Part shown: positions 30,569 to 38,134 of the stretch, in pieces
Layout of the letters: each line of letters starts with the position of its first letter
How positions within the stretch are numbered: position 1 is the first letter of the stretch
Assembly: GCA_001839685.1 (NCBI GenBank)
Contig: MLAK01000553.1
Location: forward strand, 1 to 38,134
Origin: Tritrichomonas foetus
Taxonomy: Eukaryota; Parabasalia; Tritrichomonadida; Tritrichomonadidae
Reading direction: 5' to 3'
Length of the DNA stretch: 38,134 bases
Notes under the pieces: generated by a model
What the model was told of the DNA's origin: nothing
Databases searched by the model: none
What the model saw: the letters and a program-made list of their open reading frames with translations, nothing else
Program-made: the position numbers and the translations under genes

Positions 30569-32041
30569 ATGACTGATCTCCCACCATTTGCAGAGGCACT
30601 TTTAAGACGAAACGATACCAACCATCAAAACTTATTTTCTCAATCCTTACCAAAGCCACTTTATCCCCGCGATCTCGAAGAAAATTTTGATTCTCGTGAC
30701 TCAAACGAAATAATTGAATTACGAGCAATGATTTCCAACCTCGAACAGCAAATTGCCGATCTGAATATCCGAAAAAGGTCAATTTCTCATTTACAAGCGC
30801 AATTAGATAACGAAAAAGAAAATAACACAGAACTCGGCCGGCAAGTCGACAGAATCAACGATTCGATCAAAGAAAACGAAGACAAAACCCACGCATTCGC
30901 AGAACAAATCAGACAGCTTCAATCGCTCATCGATAATAAGCAACAATTGGTTGATGCGAAAGATTCAATGATTATTCAATTATCAAGTGAATATCAGCAA
31001 TTACGTGAAGACTATCAACTTGCAACACAAAAATCATCAGACCAAATTGCTCAACTTGGCAGGCTTCGTTCACAAATTGCTGATTTGAATAGTGAGCTTT
31101 CAATTCTTCGCTCACAGAAAAAACGTCCCCCACAAATTCGAATTCCACCCGAAAACAACTACTTCAACGATTTTTCACCAAACAGAAACAACAATAACAT
31201 CAACAATAACTACAACAATGACTTTAATGAAAACTTTAACAATAACTTTAATGATAAATTTAACAATAACATCAATAATAACTTTAATGATGGCTTTAAT
31301 GATAACTTTAACAATGATTTTAATGATAATGTGAATAGAAATAGAGGTAGTGGTAGTACTGCTAGGAATTTTGATGAGTTTTCTGAGCAAGAAAATTTCA
31401 AATATCCTCAAAATGATGCACGAAGCCCGTCTAATCGTTCAAACAGTGAAAATTCTCCATCAAGAAGAAATTTTGCTTTAGAAGAAGAAAAAAATCCATT
31501 TCCAATGCCAGATTTCGCCGATACGGTCAACACAAATACATCACCATCACCCAAATCTACCTCACCAAATCAATTTTCGAATTCATCACCAAGTCGTTCG
31601 TCTCCAACAGCAGCTGGTCGAGAACGAGTTATGGGTGAAAGTAGTGAAAATGAGTCTAATTTGTCACCAACAAGCTGGAGAAATGCTCCTCCTGAATTAA
31701 GAATGTTTGCTAAACCTGTTCATGCATCTCCAGTACATTCTGCTTTCGTTGATAATATTATGTTTGGTGATGATTCATCAAATAAAGATTCCCAAAAAAA
31801 TGATACAGAAGCACGACCAGATTTTGAATTGACTGAATCAATTCCAGAAATGAAAGAAAGACTTCAAAACATGCAAGGAAGAAAAGATGAAATCGAATCT
31901 TTCCTGAATCGTTCACCATCAAAAAGTAACACAATGGCAGAAACACGAAGAGAAAAACTCAAACTCGAAGAAGAATTGAAAGATCTAACCCATAACATTG
32001 CCAAAATTCGTCTTACACTGAAAGCATGTAATGCACTTTAA
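30569..32041 (+). CDS. Coiled-coil protein with Asn/Phe-rich repeat linker
   Basis: A 490-residue protein. Residues 45-190 form a coiled coil rich in Gln, Glu and Leu. Residues 200-260 are a low-complexity tract of repeated FN(N/D) units (NNNFND, NDNFNN), which are prion-like in composition. Residues 265-410 are Ser/Pro/Asn-rich and probably disordered, with many SP sites open to proline-directed kinases. The last 75 residues form a helical hairpin (IPEMKERLQNMQGRKDEIES and LKLEEELKDLTHNIAKIRLT) more regular than the rest, which could be the conserved part. I do not recognise the family. The build resembles cytoskeletal or centrosomal scaffolds, but that is not evidence of function. A TAAA overlaps the stop, as often seen in trichomonad polyadenylation. 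Confidence 0.85.
   Translation: MTDLPPFAEALLRRNDTNHQNLFSQSLPKPLYPRDLEENFDSRDSNEIIELRAMISNLEQQIADLNIRKRSISHLQAQLDNEKENNTELGRQVDRINDSIKENEDKTHAFAEQIRQLQSLIDNKQQLVDAKDSMIIQLSSEYQQLREDYQLATQKSSDQIAQLGRLRSQIADLNSELSILRSQKKRPPQIRIPPENNYFNDFSPNRNNNNINNNYNNDFNENFNNNFNDKFNNNINNNFNDGFNDNFNNDFNDNVNRNRGSGSTARNFDEFSEQENFKYPQNDARSPSNRSNSENSPSRRNFALEEEKNPFPMPDFADTVNTNTSPSPKSTSPNQFSNSSPSRSSPTAAGRERVMGESSENESNLSPTSWRNAPPELRMFAKPVHASPVHSAFVDNIMFGDDSSNKDSQKNDTEARPDFELTESIPEMKERLQNMQGRKDEIESFLNRSPSKSNTMAETRREKLKLEEELKDLTHNIAKIRLTLKACNAL
31190..31335 (+). repeat. Imperfect coding minisatellite for FN(N/D) units
   Basis: Repeated aacttta-atgat and aacaataac blocks in multiples of three bases encode the Asn/Phe-rich linker of the surrounding gene. 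Frame is conserved throughout, so length variation would be tolerated. Confidence 0.8.
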
Positions 32042-32544
32042 ACCTATTCATGAAATTTTCTATTTGTAAATAAACGTGATTGTTTTTTCTTTTGCAATAT
32101 TATTATTCTCGTGAATATAATGCTTAGATATTCAGCGTCTCTCTGCCCAACAATTAATTTCTTGAAGAAAGATGAAAATATTTTCGAAGGTGTAATGAAG
32201 TTATTTCATGCAATGATAATGATTCCATTTTATGATAATAATTACGATTTAAAATTTTTGTATATTTTCATTTTATGCCTTATTTATCCGAATAATAAAT
32301 CACACATTGAATTAGCGAACATTATTTGTATTCATCCAAATCAGCATTAGCATTTAAAGTCTAGGCTCATTTTTTATAATTATTGTTATTGCTGTTGTTG
32401 TTGTTTTCATTTCTAATGTATGGTGCATGGATTCACATTTGAAGCATTTTATCAGATGCTAATTAACCACATATTGTTGGTCTCTTGCACTATCTCCTTT
32501 TAATTTATGGTTATATAAATATGTTTTTTGATTAATCATCAATT
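32042..32544. other. Intergenic region upstream of a kinase relic
   Basis: AT-rich, with GTT/GCTGTT-type triplets near 32390-32405. Parts close to 32480-32544 may be further decayed kinase sequence, but I cannot read a convincing motif there. Confidence 0.4.
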
Positions 32545-32865
32545 TGAAATTACAAAAATTGGTGATATTTATTCTTTTGGTTCAATTATACATCAGCGCT
32601 TTAGCTATGATAGGGAATTTGATTCGTGTATTTATGATAACAGGTTTCCAAAATCAAGAAAGTGATTAAGATTTGTAAAATATTGTACTCCATGATTCTG
32701 ATGATACTTATCACATCATGTTTGGAACATTGTGATCCAGCAAAAAAGGCACATTTGAAGAAATTTAATGTATTTTGAAAGATGATAAATTTGTTTGAGA
32801 TGAGAAGGGAATTTAAACTGAAATAGAAAAAGCTCAAGAACGAATCACTAAAGAAAATATTATGA
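32545..32865 (+). pseudogene. Relic of a protein kinase (TKL-like) C-lobe
   Basis: The plus strand reads EITKIGDIYSFGSIIHQ from about 32545, which matches the kinase subdomain IX motif DxYSFG. That frame ends in TGA. In a second frame LITSCLEHCDPAKKAH resembles subdomain XI (C...DP.KRP). In a third frame KKGTFEEI (near 32742-32765) continues that motif, then CILKDDKF and TEIEKAQERI, interrupted by TAA and TGA codons. The order is right for the end of a tyrosine-kinase-like kinase, and at least two frameshifts and several stops make it inactive. The N-lobe and catalytic loop are not visible. The subfamily call is by motif memory only. Confidence 0.68.
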
Positions 32866-33314
32866 TGTATTATTCAAAAAAATTGTATATTCATTTATTG
32901 ATGAAGTTGTTTTTCTATCTTTATCACCAAAGTGTTCTTTTTTACTTCATTCTTCAATCGGAAATCATGCAAAGATTTTTGCTTATAGAGTTTTAAATAA
33001 CACAAAAGTTTATTTTTGATAAGGCCAGACTTTTTTCATCAAAAAAGAAACAAATTTATGGTGATCTGATTCACAACCAAAATGAATGTCTGTCAGTCAT
33101 GATACTTTTTCTCTGAACAACAGTTATCTTTTTCACCTTAATGTAATCTAAATAGGTTAATCAAGATACTTTTTGCACTCACCATTCAAAAGCAATGACG
33201 AAAAACAAAATCAATTCAAAAATGCTCAATTCCTGGAATTTCATTTCGAGAAACGAAAGGACATATATAAATATAAATATAAATATATAAAGATTTTTAT
33301 TATAAACAAAACAT
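32866..33314. other. Intergenic region
   Basis: AT-rich sequence between the kinase relic and the TPR gene, with an ATATAA repeat near 33266-33290. No gene or RNA was recognised. Confidence 0.45.
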
Positions 33315-33725
33315 TTACGCTATGCTTTCTTCTCGTTGAATCTTGACTCTGCATCTCATAATTGCTTCCTGCGCCGCTTCTGATGGATGCATCTTGTCTG
33401 CTTTTTCAAAAGATTCAACGGCCGATTCGTATTCCTGCATTGAGAAATAAATTTCGCCTTTCAAAAAATGGAAATCGGGAACGTCGAAATCATACTTTTC
33501 CGCTTCTCCAACGAGTTCAAGAGCTGTCATGTACTTTTTGAGTTTGTAATTGGCTGTAGCAACAGCAAGAAGGACTTCTGGAGTCAATAAAACATCATTC
33601 GAATTGAAAAAATCGATTGCTTCATGAAAATGATTGTTTTGAACAAGGTATATAATTGAGTATGAAATAGCAGCCTGGTTAGAGTCATCGCTTCGAACAG
33701 AAATAAACTTTTGGTAGTTATTCAC
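33315..33725 (-). CDS. TPR protein, 5' end unresolved (no in-frame ATG)
   Basis: The open frame encodes about 136 residues in TPR helices: AISYSIIYLVQNNHFHEAID, VLLAVATANYKLKKYMTALE, then FHFLKGEIYFSMQEYESAVE with its partner helix, and a final basic helix. The last is a good TPR match (x-L-G-x-Y near the start, A and F at the consensus places). TPRs mediate protein interactions. No ATG precedes this frame: upstream of GTG at 33725 come five sense codons and then TAG, and the first internal Met is near residue 66. The gene may therefore begin in an upstream exon. CTTAAC...CTAG just before AGT at 33740 could be a branch point and 3' splice site. It could also have lost its 5' end. The coding sequence itself looks undamaged. 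Confidence 0.65.
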   Translation of the reverse strand: MNNYQKFISVRSDDSNQAAISYSIIYLVQNNHFHEAIDFFNSNDVLLTPEVLLAVATANYKLKKYMTALELVGEAEKYDFDVPDFHFLKGEIYFSMQEYESAVESFEKADKMHPSEAAQEAIMRCRVKIQREESIA

Positions 33726-34308
33726 TTGTTGGATATCACTCTAGATTTTTGTTAAGAGGTGGTTATATTATTTGCTTATCGCCAAATCGCTTTGTATTTT
33801 ATAGTGAAGTGAAAATTAATTCTATGATATTTCATCGTCATTCAATATTTCACTTTTTGAATTTTTTGAAAATTACCTATTACAACTTTTGGCCATTTGT
33901 CTTAAAAGAAAGGTGTAAGCTGAGGCTTTTTACCCCTCATAATCCTATCATGAGGTATAATAATATACAATAGCGTGAAAAAATCTAATTCTGTATCAAT
34001 GCTTTTTCTCATTTTAATGATGTGTTTTTTCAAGAAAACATCAGGCTTTCATATCAAATGTCAGAATAATTTTTCAAATAATTTCAGAAATCTTTCAAAT
34101 CATGATTTCTATATACAAATTTATTCTATCGTCACATTTATGACAAATAAGAAATTAAAAGGAGATTTTAAAAATAAATGAAGTTATTCTGCAATAGATC
34201 AGCGCTGACGTCTTCTTCTTTATTTTTCTAATAAAGATTTGAAACGCACTTTTTGTTGGCGGTTAAGCAACTTCCCTGAAATTGTCAATTTTTGAAATAG
34301 CAGTCATT
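33726..34308. other. Intergenic region between divergent genes
   Basis: About 580 AT-rich bases. A possible first exon of the TPR gene should lie here, but I found no clear 5' splice site (GTAYGT). A 60-codon frame from an ATG near 33999 begins with a hydrophobic run (MLFLILMMCFF), but nothing else supports it. Confidence 0.4.
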
Positions 34309-37300
34309 ATGATAGAACAAATATTGTCTGCATATTTCAAAGAGACATCCATTTTAATCGAAAAAGGATTCAAAGAATTCTTATCTCACAGTAATAATAG
34401 TTCGTTCATTATCACGTCTGAAAATATTACATTGAAAGATATTTTTCAATATGCTAACATCGTCCCACCTGAACAAAAATATCATATTATTACTACAATG
34501 GCCTCCTATGATGAAGCGATTAATTCGCTTCAGGGGGATCTTAAAACTAAAGCACAAAATGCTTTTGTTTTCTATGATATTGCCGAATATAATGTTCGCA
34601 AACTTGAACAAAATATTCAATTATATGATACAATTCTCGATCTCAATAATGATCAGATTCGAAAAAGTATTTTCGGTGAAGTATATTGCCATTTTTCGTT
34701 GGAATCACTTGAATCATTTCTCACTAACAATCTTGTCCCAGTCACAACAAAAAGTAAAATTGAAGATATGATCAGAAAATATCAGATTCCATTAACAATA
34801 GAAACGAGTCTCGAAAATCCAGTTCTTCTACATCAAAGTGAAATTCTTTCTACTTTAGATCATTATAACTCTATTCAAAGCTCTATTCAAAATAGTCAAT
34901 TTGATAACATATTTGATGTTCTTCTGAATTGTTATTTTAGTTTAAAGTATGTCTTCAAAGATATCTTAAACCAGGACTCAGACATATTTTTTCCATGCCA
35001 TGACAATGTTATTTCAATACTACGTTTATTTTATAATGCTGATCAAATAATTGAATCTGAGAGTCAAAAAGGGAATTATACTATTCAAAAATACGAAGAT
35101 TCACTAAAAGAAAAATTAAAATGCATGACAGAAGAATGGAAAGACTTTTATGATCTTTATTCAAATAATCAAACGCATCCAATTCCAGAAGGAATCATTG
35201 AACTAATGGAATACTTGGTTCATTTATATTATTCCTATATTGGAGAAAATCAACTTGATCCTCAAATAATAATTAAAGTTGAGAATTCAGAATGTTTTCT
35301 TAGAATTCTTCATCCCCGTAGTTCAATTCTTGATAGTCTTTCAAATAATGATAAAAGAATTTTTGTTTTTGGAAGAGATTTAAGTTTTCTAGAAGAATTT
35401 AATTTTGATGCTAGCAAATATACAAGGATTTCTAATAAAATGATCAAAGGTATTTCAAAAGCTCTTGTTGATAATAAGATAGTTTTTCCTTATATAAATA
35501 TCATATTGAATCCTAACAATGAAATGTTCAATTATCAAAATGAATGGAATGAAAATTCCCAAAATGAAGTCCTCAAAAAAATATATTCGCATGCTGTTGA
35601 TCATAGGGCATTAAGTGTTTTGCGTTATTATCCAATTTTTTATAATGGACTACAGAAGTATTGTTTTACACCTAAGAATGAGAAATATTTATCAATTTTT
35701 GGATCTCCAGGAACAGGTAAAAGTACAATGCTTATTTATTTTATACATTGTTGGTATCATAAGAATGATCTTTGGAATGGTTGTACAGCTCATCGCATAA
35801 AATCTATTCTCATTAAACATCCTTCAAGAATGGGAAATTCATTCTTTTATATTGAACGTATTAATGAAGATATTCTCAGATTTGGGACATTTGACATCCC
35901 GAAAGACGAAATCGACCAATTTGTTAATGGTTCCAAAGGAACTAAAACATCAAATCTATCAATACTATTTGAATTCTCAAAGAAGGACAATAATATTTCG
36001 CTTATTTCGCCTATCTCATCACCAGAAAAATATATTTATCAGCCAAATGAAAATACTCTAATTATATTGGATGAGCATGAAAGTTGTTTTAACTCTCCAA
36101 AATACAAAATATTAATTTTAAATTCGATTGGAGCAAAGCATAACAGTGAAAAAGACAATGAATTAATAGTGTATACATTTCTTCCAAAGAAAGATGAGAT
36201 GGAGCAAATTCAAAAGAATCTACGTCGATCCTATGCTCCATCATTCTTCCATTTATTTGAATACATTGGAAATAATATAAGAAAATGCTGTGAACTAGAA
36301 TTAAATGAAAAATTCATCACTAAATTCAATAAGATTATTCAAAGTCTAACACCTGATTTAAAAAACATTCATTTCAAGCCACCTCAATATCTTTTAGACA
36401 ATAAAAAAAGCATTCGAAGTTTGTTAATTCAAATTGATTCTGTTCATCCTGACGATGATAATCTTAAATATTATTCGAGGTGCTCTCTTCATGAATTTTC
36501 TGATATGTTCTCAGATTATCATGCAAAACTATCGTCCAATCATGTGTACCAACAACTTTATGAAATTTGGAAAATAAATAATTTGCATCAAAAAATATCT
36601 TTAGGGTATTCTGATAATTTTTTTTGTGGGAATAAAACTCTATGTGGAATTAATTGGAAAAATCTAATACATGATCTGTTCAAAGATAAAAAGTCAATTA
36701 AAATCGACTTTCAACAATTTTATTATACTTATGATCAAAAACTTGCACTAGAACAAAAACATAAAAAAGAAAAGGGTATCACAAATATTAAATTTGTCAG
36801 ACCTATCGTGAAAAATACAGAAGAAGAAAAAGGATATTATAAACTTAACCCAAAATCTTTCGAGCCAGTTGTAACGAATAATTTAAATGAACTAATCTCA
36901 TCAGAATCAAATTATATTTATTATCAGCCTTTATGCTCAAATCATCCAGGATATGATAGTGTCGTCAAAATCACCGAAATTTGTAACAAAAAGAAATTGA
37001 CACATTTATTTATCTTGTTAATGACTGTCAGCGATCAACAGTCTTTTCATATTGATGCTTTTGAAGCAATAATTAATAATAAAAAAACGAAAAATTGGCA
37101 GATTGAATATTGGGTTGTTTCACCACAATTCACTGATTTTCAAGTGAAAAAAATCAAACGAAACAGAAAAAAACAAAATCAAGTTTATCCAACTCAAACA
37201 GATGATGAGCAGAATTTTTGTACATTTACTTTAAATTACCCATTTATTGTTGCTGTACCTCGTCTTGAGAAATTGGAAAAACTTGAAACAGCAAATGACA

Positions 37301-37323
37301 ATTACTTTTTATCTTTGTTTTAA
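34309..37323 (+). CDS. P-loop ATPase with C-terminal nuclease-like domain, Crinkler/RHS type
   Basis: A 1004-residue protein. Residues 1-440 are mainly helical and unrecognised. A P-loop ATPase follows: Walker A GSPGTGKS at 465-472, then Walker B LIILDE near 584-589. Further on come NSIGAKHNSEKDNELIVYTF and LPKKDEMEQI, which resemble the sensor and following strand of RHS/Crinkler ATPases. Near 877-905, NHPGYDSVV followed by LFILLMTVSDQQSFH matches the PD-(D/E)XK-like C-terminal module of those proteins (xFPxxD, then QxTVSxxH). The Gln usually found before M/LT is Leu here, so nuclease activity is doubtful. RHS and Crinkler proteins are thought to derive from transposon-encoded ATPase-nucleases and often sit near mobile DNA. 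This gene ends 480 bases from the inverted repeat. The first ATG is 34309; the longer frame starts at a TTG. Confidence 0.75.
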   Translation: MIEQILSAYFKETSILIEKGFKEFLSHSNNSSFIITSENITLKDIFQYANIVPPEQKYHIITTMASYDEAINSLQGDLKTKAQNAFVFYDIAEYNVRKLEQNIQLYDTILDLNNDQIRKSIFGEVYCHFSLESLESFLTNNLVPVTTKSKIEDMIRKYQIPLTIETSLENPVLLHQSEILSTLDHYNSIQSSIQNSQFDNIFDVLLNCYFSLKYVFKDILNQDSDIFFPCHDNVISILRLFYNADQIIESESQKGNYTIQKYEDSLKEKLKCMTEEWKDFYDLYSNNQTHPIPEGIIELMEYLVHLYYSYIGENQLDPQIIIKVENSECFLRILHPRSSILDSLSNNDKRIFVFGRDLSFLEEFNFDASKYTRISNKMIKGISKALVDNKIVFPYINIILNPNNEMFNYQNEWNENSQNEVLKKIYSHAVDHRALSVLRYYPIFYNGLQKYCFTPKNEKYLSIFGSPGTGKSTMLIYFIHCWYHKNDLWNGCTAHRIKSILIKHPSRMGNSFFYIERINEDILRFGTFDIPKDEIDQFVNGSKGTKTSNLSILFEFSKKDNNISLISPISSPEKYIYQPNENTLIILDEHESCFNSPKYKILILNSIGAKHNSEKDNELIVYTFLPKKDEMEQIQKNLRRSYAPSFFHLFEYIGNNIRKCCELELNEKFITKFNKIIQSLTPDLKNIHFKPPQYLLDNKKSIRSLLIQIDSVHPDDDNLKYYSRCSLHEFSDMFSDYHAKLSSNHVYQQLYEIWKINNLHQKISLGYSDNFFCGNKTLCGINWKNLIHDLFKDKKSIKIDFQQFYYTYDQKLALEQKHKKEKGITNIKFVRPIVKNTEEEKGYYKLNPKSFEPVVTNNLNELISSESNYIYYQPLCSNHPGYDSVVKITEICNKKKLTHLFILLMTVSDQQSFHIDAFEAIINNKKTKNWQIEYWVVSPQFTDFQVKKIKRNRKKQNQVYPTQTDDEQNFCTFTLNYPFIVAVPRLEKLEKLETANDNYFLSLF

Positions 37324-37803
37324 TATGATGAATCTTAATCGAACAAATAAGCTTTATCACCATTACAATGTTCAATCCACTTTGTGAAAGAGTTGTAAAT
37401 CGATGTAAGTCAGATAGATATTTAGTGAGTTTTGTAGACCTCTCACACTCAATTTTTGTCAGAAAATCAATCATTTATAAACAGTCTTTATTTATGATCA
37501 TAAATAAACAATTATATAAATCTATAATTAAATTTAATTGAAATAGGAAATAAATCTCTCAAGAAGTGACAATTGTTAAATACTATAAAATTGTTTCATA
37601 TAGAAAATATTCGTTCAACAAGATACTTTGAATAATTTACAATATTTTGCAATGATGGAGTTAGGCCCAATAATTGCTTCCACAAACTTAATATTGTTTC
37701 AGATTTTGGAATATTACTGATAACCCAAAATAAAGAGACGAAAATCTAAAACATTGCCCAAAAATTAATATAATCCATCTTTTTTTACTTACATAATATA
37801 TAG
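37324..37803. other. Intergenic region between the ATPase gene and the right repeat
   Basis: About 480 AT-rich bases. No transposase remnant or other coding sequence was recognised. Identity to the left edge of the window begins only at 37804. Confidence 0.5.
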
Positions 37804-38016
37804 TATAGTAGCGCCGGATTTGAGTGAAAACGTCGGTTTCGAAGTGAAAACATTCAGCTTTTTGATAATATATCTGGTTTGTAATTGAAAGAATTATGAT
37901 CGTTGTAATAAATAAAACATGAATATCTAAAGATCAATTTAAATTTATTGTTTAATATTTATATAAATAATTTAGTTTATTGTGAAGATTAAATTAACAC
38001 AGTCTCGTAAATTTTT
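37804..38016 (-). repeat. Right copy of the 213-bp perfect inverted repeat
   Basis: It is the exact reverse complement of 1-213. On the plus strand it begins TATAGTAGCGCCGG, and the 9-mer AGTGAAAAC occurs at 37823-37831 and 37843-37851, 20 bases apart. Beyond 38016 the sequence continues for 118 bases, but the left copy has already run off the window. The outer limit is therefore unknown, while the inner limit is sharp. Confidence 0.9.
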
Positions 38017-38134
38017 TTTTCTGGAATCGTAAATTAAATTCGCAATTTCGACTTTTTCAAAATTAAACGAAAATGACTTAATGCATCTATTAACATCATA
38101 TATGCATATATTTATTGAAAATTTGGATAAAAAA

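Noticed and set aside
33999..34181. Small frame starting with a signal-peptide-like hydrophobic run
   Set aside because: It has only 60 codons in AT-rich DNA, where Phe/Leu/Ile runs arise by chance; nothing else supports it.
37990..38003. ATTAACACAG inside the repeat as a trichomonad intron 3' end
   Set aside because: It resembles the ACTAACACACAG splice motif only loosely, and there is no matching 5' splice site or flanking coding sequence.
1..38134. The window as one giant transposon with terminal inverted repeats
   Set aside because: No transposase, integrase or polymerase was recognised, and the cargo looks like ordinary conserved genes. Only the inner borders of the repeats are defined, which fits two independent copies at contig ends. 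Kept only as a hypothesis to test.

Overview
The window reads as nuclear DNA of a parabasalid protist, most like Tritrichomonas. The evidence is AT-rich intergenic DNA, mostly intronless genes on both strands, standard TAA/TAG/TGA stops, very short 5' leaders with Inr-like TCAYW motifs a few bases before several ATGs, and trichomonad-type families (giant coiled-coil proteins, ankyrin/DUF3447-like proteins, BTB proteins with a discoidin-like tail). This assignment rests on gene style and family recognition, not on a marker gene.

Layout, left to right. A 213-bp sequence at the left edge (1-213) returns as an exact inverted copy near the right edge (37804-38016). Between them lie: a PP1/PP2A-like phosphatase catalytic subunit (487-1614, +); an ankyrin-related DUF3447-like protein (1925-3100, -); a 2009-residue coiled-coil protein with a 26-residue internal repeat (3967-9996, +); a basic unrecognised protein (10730-11326, -); a BTB/BACK/discoidin-like protein (12237-13652, +); a predicted membrane pseudokinase (13784-15184, -); and a PP2A B56-type regulatory subunit (15579-17270, -). 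Next come an unrecognised decayed gene (18019-18986, -), a 15-bp minisatellite holding a 281-base assembly gap, a degenerate-RRM protein with a charged tail (19628-20146, -), and an ankyrin gene whose repeat half is broken by frameshifts (20998-22674, -). They are followed by a beta-helix protein with two C-terminal RING fingers (23368-25038, +), a DENN-domain protein (25901-27694, +), a FOR20/CEP20-like LisH protein (28028-28450, -), a TMEM209-like protein (28670-30106, +), an Asn-rich coiled-coil protein (30569-32041, +), a relic of a protein kinase C-lobe (32545-32865, +), a TPR protein with no visible ATG (33315-33725, -), and a 1004-residue P-loop ATPase with a C-terminal nuclease-like module of the Crinkler/RHS type (34309-37323, +).

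There is no operon logic. The window looks like conserved cell-biology genes (phosphatase catalytic and regulatory subunits, DENN, centrosomal LisH, nuclear-envelope TMEM209, RNA binding) interleaved with fast-evolving expanded families and their decaying copies. Conserved genes tend to have GC-richer 5' ends than the expanded-family genes. The points most worth following are the Crinkler/RHS-type gene next to the repeated sequence, the beta-helix plus double-RING protein, the membrane pseudokinase, and the three gene relics. Several frames can be extended upstream through TTG or GTG codons; I used the first sensible ATG instead (13784-15184, 23368-25038, 28028-28450, 28670-30106, 34309-37323).
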